Origin: CAZOZZ01 sp965262425
GTDB taxonomy: Bacteria; Acidobacteriota; Terriglobia; 20CM-2-55-15
Length of the DNA stretch: 64,000 nucleotides
Reading direction: 5' to 3'
Assembly: GCA_965262425.1 (NCBI GenBank)
Contig: OZ253536.1
Location: forward strand, 930,001-994,000
The position numbers were made by a program, and so were the translations under genes. Shown here piece after piece: positions 8,332 to 17,443 of this stretch. The notes under the pieces are model-generated. The model was given only the letters and a program-made list of their open reading frames with translations, searched no databases and was not told the origin of the DNA. Within the stretch, counting starts at the first letter, position 1. Every line of letters begins with the position of its first letter.

Positions 8332-9270
8332 ATGCGTCTGGCCTTCATGGGGACCGCACCGTTTGCGATACCGTCTTTGCGCGCTCTGGTCGGGGCCGGC
8401 CACCAGGTTGTCGGTGTCTTCACACAGCCGGACCGTCCACGCGGCCGGGGCCGGAAGATCCAGGCGCTCCCCATCAAAGTTGAGGCGCTCGAACTCGCAC
8501 TCCCCGTGTACCAGCCCGACTCGATAAAGACCGATTCTTCCAGGGACTGCTTCGAGCTCCTTTCTCCGGAGATGATCGTGGTGGTCGCTTACGGCAAGAT
8601 CATCCCCCGTTGGTTGATAGACCTTCCGCCTCGTGGAGTGGTCAATGTGCATGGGTCCCTGCTGCCGAAATACCGAGGTGCCGCGCCCGTGAACTGGGCT
8701 ATCGCCCGTGGGGAGACCATCACCGGCGTCTGCACGATGCAGATCGATGAGGGATTGGACACCGGGCCGGTGTACCTGTGTGCAGAAACGGCCATCGATC
8801 CGGAAGAAACAGCAGTGGAACTCGCGTCCCGATTGGCAGGAATCGGTGCCTCTCTGCTCACCAGGACAGTGGACGGCATTGGTGCCGGAACGATCCGACC
8901 GAAGCCTCAGGATCATGCGTCAGCGACCCGGGCGCCGATGATGAAGAAGCAAGACGGCGTCCTCGATTGGAGTGAGTCGGCCGCGTCGATTCACAACAAA
9001 GTCCGGGCTTTTTTCCCGTGGCCGTCCGTGTCGGTTCGTTTCCGTGGCCGGTCCTGCAAAATTCTCCGTTCCAGGCCGAGCGAAGAAGTCGACAACAAAT
9101 CGGATCCGGGATCAATCATTTGTGATGGAGAACGTCTAAACGTAGTCTGTGGGGACGGGCGGTTGCTCGGCTTGCTAAAATTGCAGATGGAGAATCGGGG
9201 TGCTCTTGGAGGCTCCGACTTCATCAATGGGATGCGGGTGCGGGCAGGGGAGAAGTTTGATAGGGGATAG
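8332..9270 (+). CDS. fmt: Methionyl-tRNA formyltransferase
   Basis: Formylates Met-tRNA(fMet) from 10-formyl-tetrahydrofolate. The formyltransferase core carries the catalytic N-H-D set within VVAYGKIIPR, NVHGSLLPKYRGAAPVNWAI and the following EGLDTGPV. The C-terminal tRNA-binding domain follows (RAFFPWPSVSVRFRGR). 312 residues, as expected. In many relatives rsmB follows fmt. Here the next gene is the PASTA protein after a 144-bp gap that begins with a fragment of repeat family B. Confidence 0.97.
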   Translation: MRLAFMGTAPFAIPSLRALVGAGHQVVGVFTQPDRPRGRGRKIQALPIKVEALELALPVYQPDSIKTDSSRDCFELLSPEMIVVVAYGKIIPRWLIDLPPRGVVNVHGSLLPKYRGAAPVNWAIARGETITGVCTMQIDEGLDTGPVYLCAETAIDPEETAVELASRLAGIGASLLTRTVDGIGAGTIRPKPQDHASATRAPMMKKQDGVLDWSESAASIHNKVRAFFPWPSVSVRFRGRSCKILRSRPSEEVDNKSDPGSIICDGERLNVVCGDGRLLGLLKLQMENRGALGGSDFINGMRVRAGEKFDRG

Positions 9271-9414
9271 GAGCCTGCGCGGAATTCGAAGTCCGAGGTC
9301 CGAAGCGGGTCCACAGGCGGTCCCAAAGCCGCACGCTACTTGCTGAAATCCAAGTGCTTCCGACTCGCGGGTCCCCAACCGGTGCTCAATGTGAGTTAGG
9401 CTGAGATCAGACCG

Positions 9415-10167
9415 ATGAGCGAAGAGAAAGGAACAGACACCGGATCGGAGGGGCGATGGGCTCGGCTGCCGGGTGTGGTGTTGATGGTTCTTGTCCTGGT
9501 GGTCGCAGGACTCCTCAGCGCGTTGACCGCGATGCGAATCGTCATTCGGGGCAGGGAAGTCGAGGTCCCAGAACTTGCGGGTATGACTGAGCCCGAGGCC
9601 GCCGGGATCCTGGCGAGCCACGGACTGGAAATGAAACTGGCCAGCCGGCGTTTCAGCCCTTCGGTTCAGAAGGATCGAATCATGGACCAGATTCCGGTTC
9701 CCGGGACACGGTTGAAGGCGGAACGGAGCGTCAAGGTACTCGTGAGTCTGGGCGAGCGCCGGTTTTCCGTTCCTGATGTCGAGGGCGCCAGCCTTCGAGC
9801 CACCCAGTTGACGCTCACCGAACGCGGGCTATCGGTGGGCAACACGCTCTTTGCCCACACAAACGGCGGAGAGCCTTCGACAGTTGTCTACCAGTCGCCC
9901 GAAGCCGGCGACATCGGGGCGTCCGATCCGGCCGTGAACGTCCTCGTGTCACTCGGTCCGGTCGACCGGTACTATGTCATGCCGGATCTCAAAGGCCGGC
10001 CGGCGTCAGAGGCCATCGAACGCGTGCGAAGTGAGGGGTTTCGGCTTGGAGAGATCACCTATACTCGTGACGTGGGTGTTCGTGCCGGAACCGTTGTGCA
10101 GCAGCGCCCCCGGGCCGGGTACAAGCTCTCGAAAACCGACATCATCCTCCTGGAAGTGAGCCAGTGA
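9415..10167 (+). CDS. PASTA-domain membrane protein
   Basis: A 250-residue protein with a short cytoplasmic N-terminus, one membrane helix (about residues 19-40) and three extracytoplasmic PASTA domains (about 49-116, 117-188 and 190-250). Each PASTA domain begins with a VP- or MP-containing strand (EVPELAGM, SVPDVEGA, VMPDLKGR). PASTA domains bind peptidoglycan fragments. No kinase or transpeptidase domain is attached, so this may be a wall-sensing or scaffolding protein. It overlaps rpe by four bases (GTGA). Role in the cell envelope is inferred. Confidence 0.88.
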   Translation: MSEEKGTDTGSEGRWARLPGVVLMVLVLVVAGLLSALTAMRIVIRGREVEVPELAGMTEPEAAGILASHGLEMKLASRRFSPSVQKDRIMDQIPVPGTRLKAERSVKVLVSLGERRFSVPDVEGASLRATQLTLTERGLSVGNTLFAHTNGGEPSTVVYQSPEAGDIGASDPAVNVLVSLGPVDRYYVMPDLKGRPASEAIERVRSEGFRLGEITYTRDVGVRAGTVVQQRPRAGYKLSKTDIILLEVSQ

Positions 10168-10847
10168 CAGCACGCATTGCACCATCCATTCTTTCGGCCG
10201 ACTTCGCCACCCTGGCCGAGGAAATACACAAAGTCGACGAAGCGGGTGCCGCTTACATTCACGTCGATGTGATGGACGGACATTTCGTTCCCAATATCAC
10301 AATCGGTCCGCCTGTCGTCCGATCGATCCGCAAGACGACCGAACTCCCGCTCGATGTCCATCTGATGATTTCAGAACCGGACCGTTATATTTCCGAGTTT
10401 GTCAAAGCGGGCGCAAACATCGTGACGGTTCACGCCGAAGCGGTCACCCATCTGGACCGGACCATCGACTTCATCAAGTCCCACGAGGTTCTGGCAGGCG
10501 TTGCGCTGAACCCGGCGACATCGGTCGACGTCGTCAGACATGTGCTCCCGATGCTGGACCTGGTTCTGGTCATGACGGTCAATCCCGGTTTCGGGGGGCA
10601 GAGTTTCATCCCGTACACGGTTCGCAAGGTGCGGCGGCTACGGGAGATGATTGATGAGGAAGACCATCAATGTGTCATCGAAGTCGACGGTGGGATCGAC
10701 ACCGGCACGCTTGTCGACGTCGTTCGTGCCGGAGCGGAGATTCTGGTTGCCGGGTCCGCTATTTTCAAGGCCGCCGACCCCGCCGGCATGGTCAAGGAAA
10801 TGTTGGCAAAGGCATCGACGCTCGGTTATCATTCAAAGTACGCCTGA
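10164..10847 (+). CDS. rpe: Ribulose-phosphate 3-epimerase
   Basis: Interconverts ribulose 5-phosphate and xylulose 5-phosphate in the pentose phosphate pathway. The TIM-barrel signatures are present: APSILSADFATL at the N-terminus, HVDVMDGHFVPNITIGPPVV with metal-binding His and catalytic Asp, MTVNPGFGGQSFI and EVDGGID. 227 residues. The GTG start overlaps the previous stop, a sign of coupling. 20 bp separate it from bamD. Confidence 0.96.
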   Translation: MTARIAPSILSADFATLAEEIHKVDEAGAAYIHVDVMDGHFVPNITIGPPVVRSIRKTTELPLDVHLMISEPDRYISEFVKAGANIVTVHAEAVTHLDRTIDFIKSHEVLAGVALNPATSVDVVRHVLPMLDLVLVMTVNPGFGGQSFIPYTVRKVRRLREMIDEEDHQCVIEVDGGIDTGTLVDVVRAGAEILVAGSAIFKAADPAGMVKEMLAKASTLGYHSKYA

Positions 10848-10867
10848 ACTAAAGGGTTTATTCAATT

Positions 10868-11884
10868 ATGCGTAGGATTTGGGTCGTATCTTTGTCACTG
10901 CTCCTCTGGGGCTGTGGCGGCTATCCTGATGACCTCGTAATCGGAGACGAAGGCATCGACGAACCGGACCGGGTTCTGTTCCTGAGGGCTCTGCACGACC
11001 TCGATCGTGGGCGATTGATTCGCAGCCGCCTCGTCCTGAATACCCTGATCAACACGTATCCGGACAGCGAGTTTCTTCCTCAAGCCAAGTACGCGATGGC
11101 CGAATCGTTCTATTCGGGTGGCGGCCGGTCCGACATGATCCAGGCCGAGGCTGAATTCAAGGATTACATCACGTTCTTCCCCACCAGCGACCTGGCCGAC
11201 GACGCTCAGTTGATGGTCGCCATGACGCATCTGCTCCAGATAGAAAAGCCGGACCGGGATACCACGCAGTCACTCATGGCGGAGGTGGAGTTGAAGAACT
11301 TCATCTCAACCTATCCCGACAGCCAGTTGATGGACGAAGCGAAAGACAAGCTGCGGGCCGTTCAGGAGGTTCTGGCCGACGGAATCCTCGGGATCGCCAA
11401 TTTCTACGCAACGATCAAGTCGTATACCGCGGCTACGGATCGGTACCGTGAAGTTCTGGAAGTATTCCCTGACTTTTCGAGAACACCCGAGGCGCTTTAC
11501 AAGCTTGCCGACACCATGAGTAAAAGCAACAACGAGGGTGAGGCGATCATTTACTACAACCGCATCGTCCGGGATCATCCCCTGTCTGCCGAGGTTGACG
11601 ACGCCAAGGGACGATTGACGGAACTCGACCAGCCGATTCCCGATGTCAATCCGGCGGCTCTGGCTCGTGCGCAGGCCGCTCCACCGGTCGAGGGGCGGGG
11701 GCTGTTCGGAAGGATGTTTGGAATTCTGGGACGGCGTCCTGATATCTCGACCTCGACCACAGCCGCATCGATTATCCGCGACGACGAAGAGGAAAGCCAA
11801 ACGGGTGTCGAGGACGGGACTTTCGAGGTAGAAGGGCGAGTGGTAAGCGAGAACGGGAAGAAGCCGCCCGGAGGACCCCGCTAG
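10868..11884 (+). CDS. bamD: BamD-like outer-membrane assembly lipoprotein
   Basis: Component of the beta-barrel assembly machinery in the outer membrane. It starts with a lipoprotein signal (SLSLLLWGC, lipidated Cys at about residue 16). About five tetratricopeptide units follow, with typical pieces such as LNTLINTYPDSEFLPQAKYAMAE and YREVLEVFPDFSRTPEALYK. The 338-residue length exceeds E. coli BamD (245) because of a low-complexity C-terminal tail after residue about 265. A strong terminator follows the gene, so it closes the def-to-bamD unit. Confidence 0.85.
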   Translation: MRRIWVVSLSLLLWGCGGYPDDLVIGDEGIDEPDRVLFLRALHDLDRGRLIRSRLVLNTLINTYPDSEFLPQAKYAMAESFYSGGGRSDMIQAEAEFKDYITFFPTSDLADDAQLMVAMTHLLQIEKPDRDTTQSLMAEVELKNFISTYPDSQLMDEAKDKLRAVQEVLADGILGIANFYATIKSYTAATDRYREVLEVFPDFSRTPEALYKLADTMSKSNNEGEAIIYYNRIVRDHPLSAEVDDAKGRLTELDQPIPDVNPAALARAQAAPPVEGRGLFGRMFGILGRRPDISTSTTAASIIRDDEEESQTGVEDGTFEVEGRVVSENGKKPPGGPR

Positions 11885-11906
11885 CAAGATAAATCGAAGC
11901 GATTCC

Positions 11907-11938
11907 AACCGGGCGGCCCTCTGGCCGCCCGGTTTTTT
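11907..11938 (+). terminator. Rho-independent terminator after bamD
   Basis: A perfect 12-bp stem AACCGGGCGGCC / GGCCGCCCGGTT with loop CTCT, followed by TTTTTT. This is the strongest intrinsic terminator on the plus strand in the window. Confidence 0.95.
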
Positions 11939-11958
11939 GAATGCGGCAGTTTCGTGGC

Positions 11959-12121
11959 TAGGAGCCTGCGCGGCGGAAGAGATCTACTGCGAAAGCGGTA
12001 TAATCGGTCCAGATTTCCCCGATTTTTCGTTGAATAGAACCACTATTCGCCTCAAAATCGAGAAAATCTGCCCTCGATTCTCCACTTTCTCGCTACGATC
12101 CCTTCTGCCGCCGAGGCTCCT
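11959..12121. repeat. Repeat family B, copy 1 (~162 bp, inverted ends)
   Basis: Starts AGGAGCCTGCGCGGC and ends in the inverted form GCCGCCGAGGCTCCT. The interior is a long imperfect palindrome around GAATAGAACCACTATTC. It stops 16 bp before the response-regulator ATG, so it fills its upstream region. Other copies are at 15374, 38809, 49845 and 51503. Confidence 0.88.
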
Positions 12122-12137
12122 GGCGGGATTTCAACAA

Positions 12138-12758
12138 ATGAAACGAACCATACTGCTTGCAGATGACAGCCCTACGATCCAGCGTCTCGTCACGCAGACG
12201 TTTGACGGACCGGACTTTCGAATCGTCTCGGTCAGCAACGGCGAGGCGGCCGTACGCAAGTTCGATGAGATACGGCCTTCGGCGGTTCTGGCAGACATAT
12301 ACATGCCCGGTCGGAACGGTTACGAAGTCTGTTCGTTCGTGAAGGATCACCCTGTGCTGGACCAGACTCCCGTTATTCTCCTCGTGGGTGCCTTCGAGGC
12401 CTTCGACGAGGACGAGGCGCGGCGTGTGGGCGCAAGCGGACGGATCACCAAGCCTTTCGAGCCACAGCAACTCCTGGATCTGGTGTCTTCCATGATTCCC
12501 GAGGACCCGGTCGATGCCCTCTTCGAACCCGGCGAGGTCGATGATGCGGGTGACCTGCTTGGCCTAGAGGACCTGTTTCCTCCGGAGGCTTCCGAACCCA
12601 AGCACGGCGAACTCTCGAATGAAGAAATCGAAACGATCGCCGATCGCGTCATTCAAAAACTATCCTCGGAGATCATTGAGGGAATTGCATGGGACGTCGT
12701 TCCGGAAGTCGCTGAAAAGATCGTACGTGAGGAACTGAATAAACAAGATGAAGGCTGA
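12138..12758 (+). CDS. Response regulator (receiver domain) with conserved C-terminal helical tail
   Basis: The N-terminal receiver domain (residues about 1-120) has the acidic pair DD at 9-10 (LLADDSP), phospho-acceptor Asp in AVLADIYMPGRNG, Thr/Ser switch region replaced by VGAFEAFDE and the Lys in ITKPFEP. An acidic linker follows. The last 45 residues form a helical tail (IETIADRVIQKLS, then IIEGIAWDVVPEVAEKIVREEL) rather than a DNA-binding domain. I infer a protein-interaction output. The start at 12138 is where the receiver fold begins. The longer frame runs through repeat B. The gene overlaps valS by eleven bases. Confidence 0.88.
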   Translation: MKRTILLADDSPTIQRLVTQTFDGPDFRIVSVSNGEAAVRKFDEIRPSAVLADIYMPGRNGYEVCSFVKDHPVLDQTPVILLVGAFEAFDEDEARRVGASGRITKPFEPQQLLDLVSSMIPEDPVDALFEPGEVDDAGDLLGLEDLFPPEASEPKHGELSNEEIETIADRVIQKLSSEIIEGIAWDVVPEVAEKIVREELNKQDEG

Positions 12759-15375
12759 GATACCGAAACTCTACAACTTCCGCGAAATCGAGTCGCGATG
12801 GTCCGACTTCTGGGAAGCCGGTGGCTACTTCCGGGCGGACGCAGACTCCGACCAGCCCGCGTTCGTGATCGTCATGCCGCCGCCCAACGTGACCGGATCG
12901 CTTCACATCGGGCACATGCTCAACAACACCGTTCACGACGTGATCGTCAGGCGCAAGAGGATGCAGGGTTACAACACGCTCTGGTTGCCGGGTACCGACC
13001 ACGCGGGCATTGCCACGCAAAATGTCGTTGAACGTCAATTGAGAGAAGAAGGTCTCGACCGCCACGACCTGGGTCGGGAGAAGTTTGTTCAGAGAGTCTG
13101 GGAGTGGAAGAAGGAGTACGGAGATCTAATAACGAAGCAGATACGGCGGATCGGTGCGTCCTGCGATTGGTCCCGTCAGAGGTTCACCCTGGACGAAGGT
13201 CTTTCACGTGCGGTGCGGGAAGTGTTTGTCCGGCTGTATGAGGAAGGATTGATATACCGCGGAAAGCGGCTGATCAACTGGTGTCCTCGATGCCGGACCG
13301 CTCTTTCGGATCTGGAGGTGCAACACGAATCGGTTGCGGGGAACCTGTATCACATTCGGTACCCCATAACGGGCAGTGACGGTGAGTACGTCGAGGTCGC
13401 CACGACGCGGCCGGAAACCATGCTCGGTGACAGTGGTCTCGCCGTTCACCCGGATGACGATCGGTACACCCACCTTGCGGGCAAGTCGGCCCGCCTGCCG
13501 TTGGTGGGCCGCGATCTGCCTTTTATCCAGGACGAAGTCGTCGACCGCGAGTTCGGTACCGGCGTTGTGAAGGTGACACCCGCGCATGATCCCGCTGACT
13601 TCGACATGGGGCAGCGTCATGGCCTCGAGCAGATCAGCGTCATCGATGAAGATGGCAGGATCACCGCGGCCGGTGGAGCCTACCAGGGCATGGACCGTTC
13701 GAAGGCGCGGGCGAAAGTACTCGAGGACCTCGAGGCCGGGCAACTACTGAGCAGAACCGAACCGCACACCCACAACGTGGGTCATTGCTCCCGGTGCAAG
13801 ACGATCGTCGAGCCTCTGCTCTCCACCCAGTGGTTTGTCCAGATCAAGCCCATGGCCGAGGAGGCGATTCGGGCGGTCGAGGAAAACGACGTGCGGTTCG
13901 TGCCGGCAAACTGGTCTAAGACATACTTTGAGTGGATGTACAACATTCGCGATTGGTGCATCTCGCGGCAGATCTGGTGGGGGCACCGGATCCCGGCCTG
14001 GTACTGCGACGATTGCGGAGAAACAATCGTGTCCCGGACGGATCCGAGTGCCTGCCCGAAGTGTGACTCGAAGAACGTTCGCCAGGAAGAGGACGTTCTG
14101 GACACATGGTTCAGTTCCGCATTGTGGCCGTTCTCGACGATGGGATGGCCGGATGAAACAAAGGATCTCAAAGCCTTCTATCCGACGAGCCTGCTGGTCA
14201 CCGGCTTCGACATCATTTTTTTCTGGGTTGCCAGGATGATGATGTCCGGCCTGAAGTTCATGGGCGACGTGCCTTTTCGCGAGGTCTACATCACCGGTTT
14301 GATTCGGGACGAGGACCATCAGAAGCTTTCGAAGTCGAAGGGCAACGTCGGAGATCCGTTGCTGATATGTGACGAGTACGGAACCGATGCGGTTCGCTTC
14401 ACACTGGCACGGCTCGGGGCGCCTGGCGCTGATTTTGTACTGAAGGAAGATCAACTGGACGGATATCGGGCATTTTCCACCAAGATCTGGAACGCCGCCC
14501 GTTTCATTCAGGGACATGTCGAGGAGTCGGACGTGCCCGCCACAGCGGATGACTTGCGGGGGATGGATCTTTCCCTGGCGGATCGTTGGATCCTTTCACG
14601 CCTGTTCCGGACCGTTGAAGACGTCAACCGCGCCCTGGATCGCTATTTCCTCCACGAAGCCACGCGGACGATCTATCAGTTTTTCTGGCATGAATTCTGT
14701 GACTGGTACCTGGAGATGGTCAAGCTGCATCCGGCGCGATCCAGGCCGGTTCTGATTTTCGTTTTCGAGACCGCCTTGCGGTTGTTACACCCTTTCATGC
14801 CCTTCATCACCGAGGAACTCTGGCAACGAATTCCTCACCGCGGGGAGTCCATCGTGGTGGCTCCGTATCCGAAACCGGAGCCGACCATGATCGATCGAGA
14901 GGTGGAAGACCAGACCGAGCTGATCCAGGAGATCATTGTCAAGGTTCGAAACATTCGCTCCGAGGTCCACGTGGAGGCGAAACTGTTCGTGCCGCTTCGG
15001 GTGGCGGCGGGGGACCCGGATATCGAGGCCATGCTGGCCAGCCACCAGGAGTACATGCATCGTCTGGCACGGGTCGAGAAGTTGGAGCTGGTTCGGGAAT
15101 TGTCAGGTGAGAAAGGGGCGGCGCAAGCCGTCGCCCGGGGAGTGGCGCTCGAGGTGCCGCTCGGAGGGGTGATCGACATCGAATCGGAAAAAGCGCGTCT
15201 GGCCCGCGAGATCGACAAGACCCGTCACGAGATCGAGGGTCTCGAAAAGAAGCTGGGCAATCCGAAATTCGTCGAGCGGGCTCCCAAAGAGGTCGTTGCC
15301 GAAAATCGTCGTCGCCTCGCCGGCTACCAGGCCCAGGAAACCAAACTGTCTGAAGGATTCCACCGGATCGACTAG
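12748..15375 (+). CDS. valS: Valyl-tRNA synthetase
   Basis: Class I synthetase charging tRNA-Val, 875 residues. The HIGH motif is at about 53-56 (SLHIGHMLN) and the KMSKS motif appears as KLSKSKG near residue 526. The editing domain (TTRPETMLGD, GTGVVKVTPAHDPADFDMG), the zinc-ribbon-like insertion with CDDCGETI and CPKCDSKN, and the C-terminal coiled-coil arm characteristic of ValS are all present. The start overlaps the response regulator. The TAG stop (15373-15375) coincides with the first bases of repeat B copy 2. Confidence 0.97.
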   Translation: MKAEIPKLYNFREIESRWSDFWEAGGYFRADADSDQPAFVIVMPPPNVTGSLHIGHMLNNTVHDVIVRRKRMQGYNTLWLPGTDHAGIATQNVVERQLREEGLDRHDLGREKFVQRVWEWKKEYGDLITKQIRRIGASCDWSRQRFTLDEGLSRAVREVFVRLYEEGLIYRGKRLINWCPRCRTALSDLEVQHESVAGNLYHIRYPITGSDGEYVEVATTRPETMLGDSGLAVHPDDDRYTHLAGKSARLPLVGRDLPFIQDEVVDREFGTGVVKVTPAHDPADFDMGQRHGLEQISVIDEDGRITAAGGAYQGMDRSKARAKVLEDLEAGQLLSRTEPHTHNVGHCSRCKTIVEPLLSTQWFVQIKPMAEEAIRAVEENDVRFVPANWSKTYFEWMYNIRDWCISRQIWWGHRIPAWYCDDCGETIVSRTDPSACPKCDSKNVRQEEDVLDTWFSSALWPFSTMGWPDETKDLKAFYPTSLLVTGFDIIFFWVARMMMSGLKFMGDVPFREVYITGLIRDEDHQKLSKSKGNVGDPLLICDEYGTDAVRFTLARLGAPGADFVLKEDQLDGYRAFSTKIWNAARFIQGHVEESDVPATADDLRGMDLSLADRWILSRLFRTVEDVNRALDRYFLHEATRTIYQFFWHEFCDWYLEMVKLHPARSRPVLIFVFETALRLLHPFMPFITEELWQRIPHRGESIVVAPYPKPEPTMIDREVEDQTELIQEIIVKVRNIRSEVHVEAKLFVPLRVAAGDPDIEAMLASHQEYMHRLARVEKLELVRELSGEKGAAQAVARGVALEVPLGGVIDIESEKARLAREIDKTRHEIEGLEKKLGNPKFVERAPKEVVAENRRRLAGYQAQETKLSEGFHRID

Positions 15376-15535
15376 GAGCCTAAGCGGCAGAAGGGATCGT
15401 AGCGAGAAAGTGGAGAATCGAGGCCAGATTTTCTCGATTTTGAGGCGAATAGTGTTTCTATTTAACGCAAAATCGGGGAAATATGGACCGATTACACCGC
15501 TTTCGCAGTAGATCCCTTCTGCCGCGCCGGCTCCT
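15374..15535. repeat. Repeat family B, copy 2
   Basis: Begins at the valS stop codon (TAGGAGCCTAAGCGGCAG) and ends GCCGCGCCGGCTCCT. It is in the opposite orientation to copy 1 and fills almost the whole gap between valS and nadC. Confidence 0.88.
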
Positions 15536-15562
15536 AAGCTGGAGACTTCACACTTTGTTCGC

Positions 15563-16420
15563 ATGAAACCCGTTGATCTAATCTTGCTTCGAGACCCGCT
15601 GCTGGCAGCGATTCGTGAAGACGTAGGCAGCGGCGACGTCACGTCCCGTTCGACGATCAACGACGAATGGACGGCTGTGGCGAGGTACGTGACCCAGCAG
15701 GACCTTATTGTGAGCGGTCTTCCGGTCGTCGAAGAACTGGCCCGGCTTTGCGATGCCGGTCTCCGATTTCGGTCGCTCGCCGCCGATGGAGATGCGGTCC
15801 CCGCCAATACGGTTCTTGCCGAAGTCCAGGGTAACGCACACTCGATTCTGACTCTTGAACGCACTTCATTGAATTTCCTGCAACGTCTCTCCGGCATCGC
15901 GACCGCGGCCGCGGAGTACGTCGCGCGGGTTTCCGGAACGGTTGCCCGCATCGTGGACACGCGGAAGACGGTTCCCGGCCTGCGGGTCCTGGACAAGTAT
16001 GCGGTCCGTTGTGGCGGTGGGCTCAATCACCGCTTCGGACTGTTTGACGGCGTCTTGATCAAGAACAACCACCTGGTGTTCCACCCCGGCGTCGCCGAAG
16101 CGGTTCAAGCAGCCAGGCAGCGTCTGGGACACCTGGCGCGGATAGAGGTCGAAGTAACGAATCCCCGCGAGCTGGATGAGGCGATTGCCGGCGGTGCGGA
16201 TGTGATCCTGCTGGACAACCACACTCCTCGGGAAACCCGAACGGCGGTGTTGTCGGTGGCCGGTCGGGTGCGGCTGGAATCATCAGGAGGCATTACGCTT
16301 GAAAACGTTCGAGACTATGCAGATGCCGGTGTGGACTACGTTTCCGTCGGGGCCCTGACCCACTCGGTAACAGGTGCCGACATTCATCTGCAGGTCAGAC
16401 CGACCCACACAGGCCACTGA
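15563..16420 (+). CDS. nadC: Nicotinate-nucleotide pyrophosphorylase (carboxylating)
   Basis: Quinolinate phosphoribosyltransferase of NAD synthesis, 285 residues. Family features seen are EDVGSGDVTSRSTI near the N-terminus, ERTSLNFLQRLSGIAT, the active-site stretch DTRKTVPGLRVLDKYAVRCG, KNNHL, VEVTN and the C-terminal LESSGGITLENVRDYADAGVD YVSVG region. The catalytic Arg, Lys and His residues sit in these motifs. birA follows within a few bases, then coaX, so three cofactor genes form one unit. Confidence 0.96.
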   Translation: MKPVDLILLRDPLLAAIREDVGSGDVTSRSTINDEWTAVARYVTQQDLIVSGLPVVEELARLCDAGLRFRSLAADGDAVPANTVLAEVQGNAHSILTLERTSLNFLQRLSGIATAAAEYVARVSGTVARIVDTRKTVPGLRVLDKYAVRCGGGLNHRFGLFDGVLIKNNHLVFHPGVAEAVQAARQRLGHLARIEVEVTNPRELDEAIAGGADVILLDNHTPRETRTAVLSVAGRVRLESSGGITLENVRDYADAGVDYVSVGALTHSVTGADIHLQVRPTHTGH

Positions 16421-16424
16421 TGTT

Positions 16425-17441
16425 GTGACACCAGAAGCCAAGCCGCCGTCTATGGACCGTGAACTGGACGAAGTTCTGTTCTTCCTGATGCAGAACATGA
16501 CCGTCTCGGTTTCTGGAGAGAAGCTGGCCCGAGATCTGGGCGTGTCCCATTCAAAGGTCGCCCGCTGGATTGAGAAATTGCGGGGAGAGGGAATCGAGAT
16601 CCTGGGCGAGCCCTTTACCGGGTTTCGACTGACCCGCCTGCCCGACATATTGCTGCCCCAATTGATCCGGGAAAGATTGCACACCCGGGCATTTGGTCGA
16701 TCCCTCCATCATTTGTATCGGGTCGATTCGACCAATGCATTCGCTGCGAGGCTTCTGGGTGGGGACAAACCGCCGGCCCATGGGACCGTGGTCGTCGCCG
16801 AGACTCAGACGGCGGGTCGTGGTCGAATGGGACGCAGCTGGTTTTCCACACCCGAGGCCGGTGTGTACACATCGCTGATCCTGCGACCGGAGATCTCGTC
16901 GAGTCTGGCCCCTCTGCTGACGCTGGGCGCCGCCGTCGCCGCTCACAATTCAATCGAAAGGATTACCGGACTTGAAGTGGACATCAAGTGGCCTAACGAT
17001 CTGCTGTGCGGGGGAAAGAAGATTTGCGGCATCCTTTCGGAACTTCAGGCGGAGGTCGATCGTGTGCGGTCGATGGTCATTGGAGTCGGTATCAACGTCA
17101 ACCACACCGTCATGCCGGAAGAGATTAACGCGATCGCTACTTCGCTCCGACTGGAGTCTGGACGTGTCTACTCGAGAATTGAGATCCTGCTGGACGTTCT
17201 TGAAGAGTTCGAAAGAGTGTATGAGCAGTTCACTCGAACGGGACCGTCGGCTATCATCGATCCGTGGACTGAGTGTTCGAGTTTTGCCCGCGAAAAGTTG
17301 CTGGAGGTCGATGACGGGGTCCGCCGCATCAAGGGTGTGACCCGAGGGCTGAATGCCCTGGGGGCCCTTCGCATCGAACAACCCGGCGGAGCGGTCGAAG
17401 AAATCTACAGCGGAGATGTGATTCACTGGGAGACTGATTAG
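16425..17441 (+). CDS. birA: Biotin--[acetyl-CoA-carboxylase] ligase (BirA-like)
   Basis: Attaches biotin to carboxylases. The N-terminal winged-helix region (about residues 10-65, GEKLARDLGVSHSKVARWIEKL) suggests it may also repress biotin genes as in E. coli BirA. The catalytic domain has the biotin-binding motif TAGRGRMGRSWFS, TSLILRP and the KWPNDLLCGGKKICGIL stretch. A small C-terminal domain follows. The start is uncertain: GTG at 16425, four bases after nadC, or ATG at 16452 (MDREL). Neither has a clear ribosome-binding site. No biotin operator was sought. Confidence 0.92.
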   Translation: MTPEAKPPSMDRELDEVLFFLMQNMTVSVSGEKLARDLGVSHSKVARWIEKLRGEGIEILGEPFTGFRLTRLPDILLPQLIRERLHTRAFGRSLHHLYRVDSTNAFAARLLGGDKPPAHGTVVVAETQTAGRGRMGRSWFSTPEAGVYTSLILRPEISSSLAPLLTLGAAVAAHNSIERITGLEVDIKWPNDLLCGGKKICGILSELQAEVDRVRSMVIGVGINVNHTVMPEEINAIATSLRLESGRVYSRIEILLDVLEEFERVYEQFTRTGPSAIIDPWTECSSFAREKLLEVDDGVRRIKGVTRGLNALGALRIEQPGGAVEEIYSGDVIHWETD

Positions 17442-17443
17442 CG

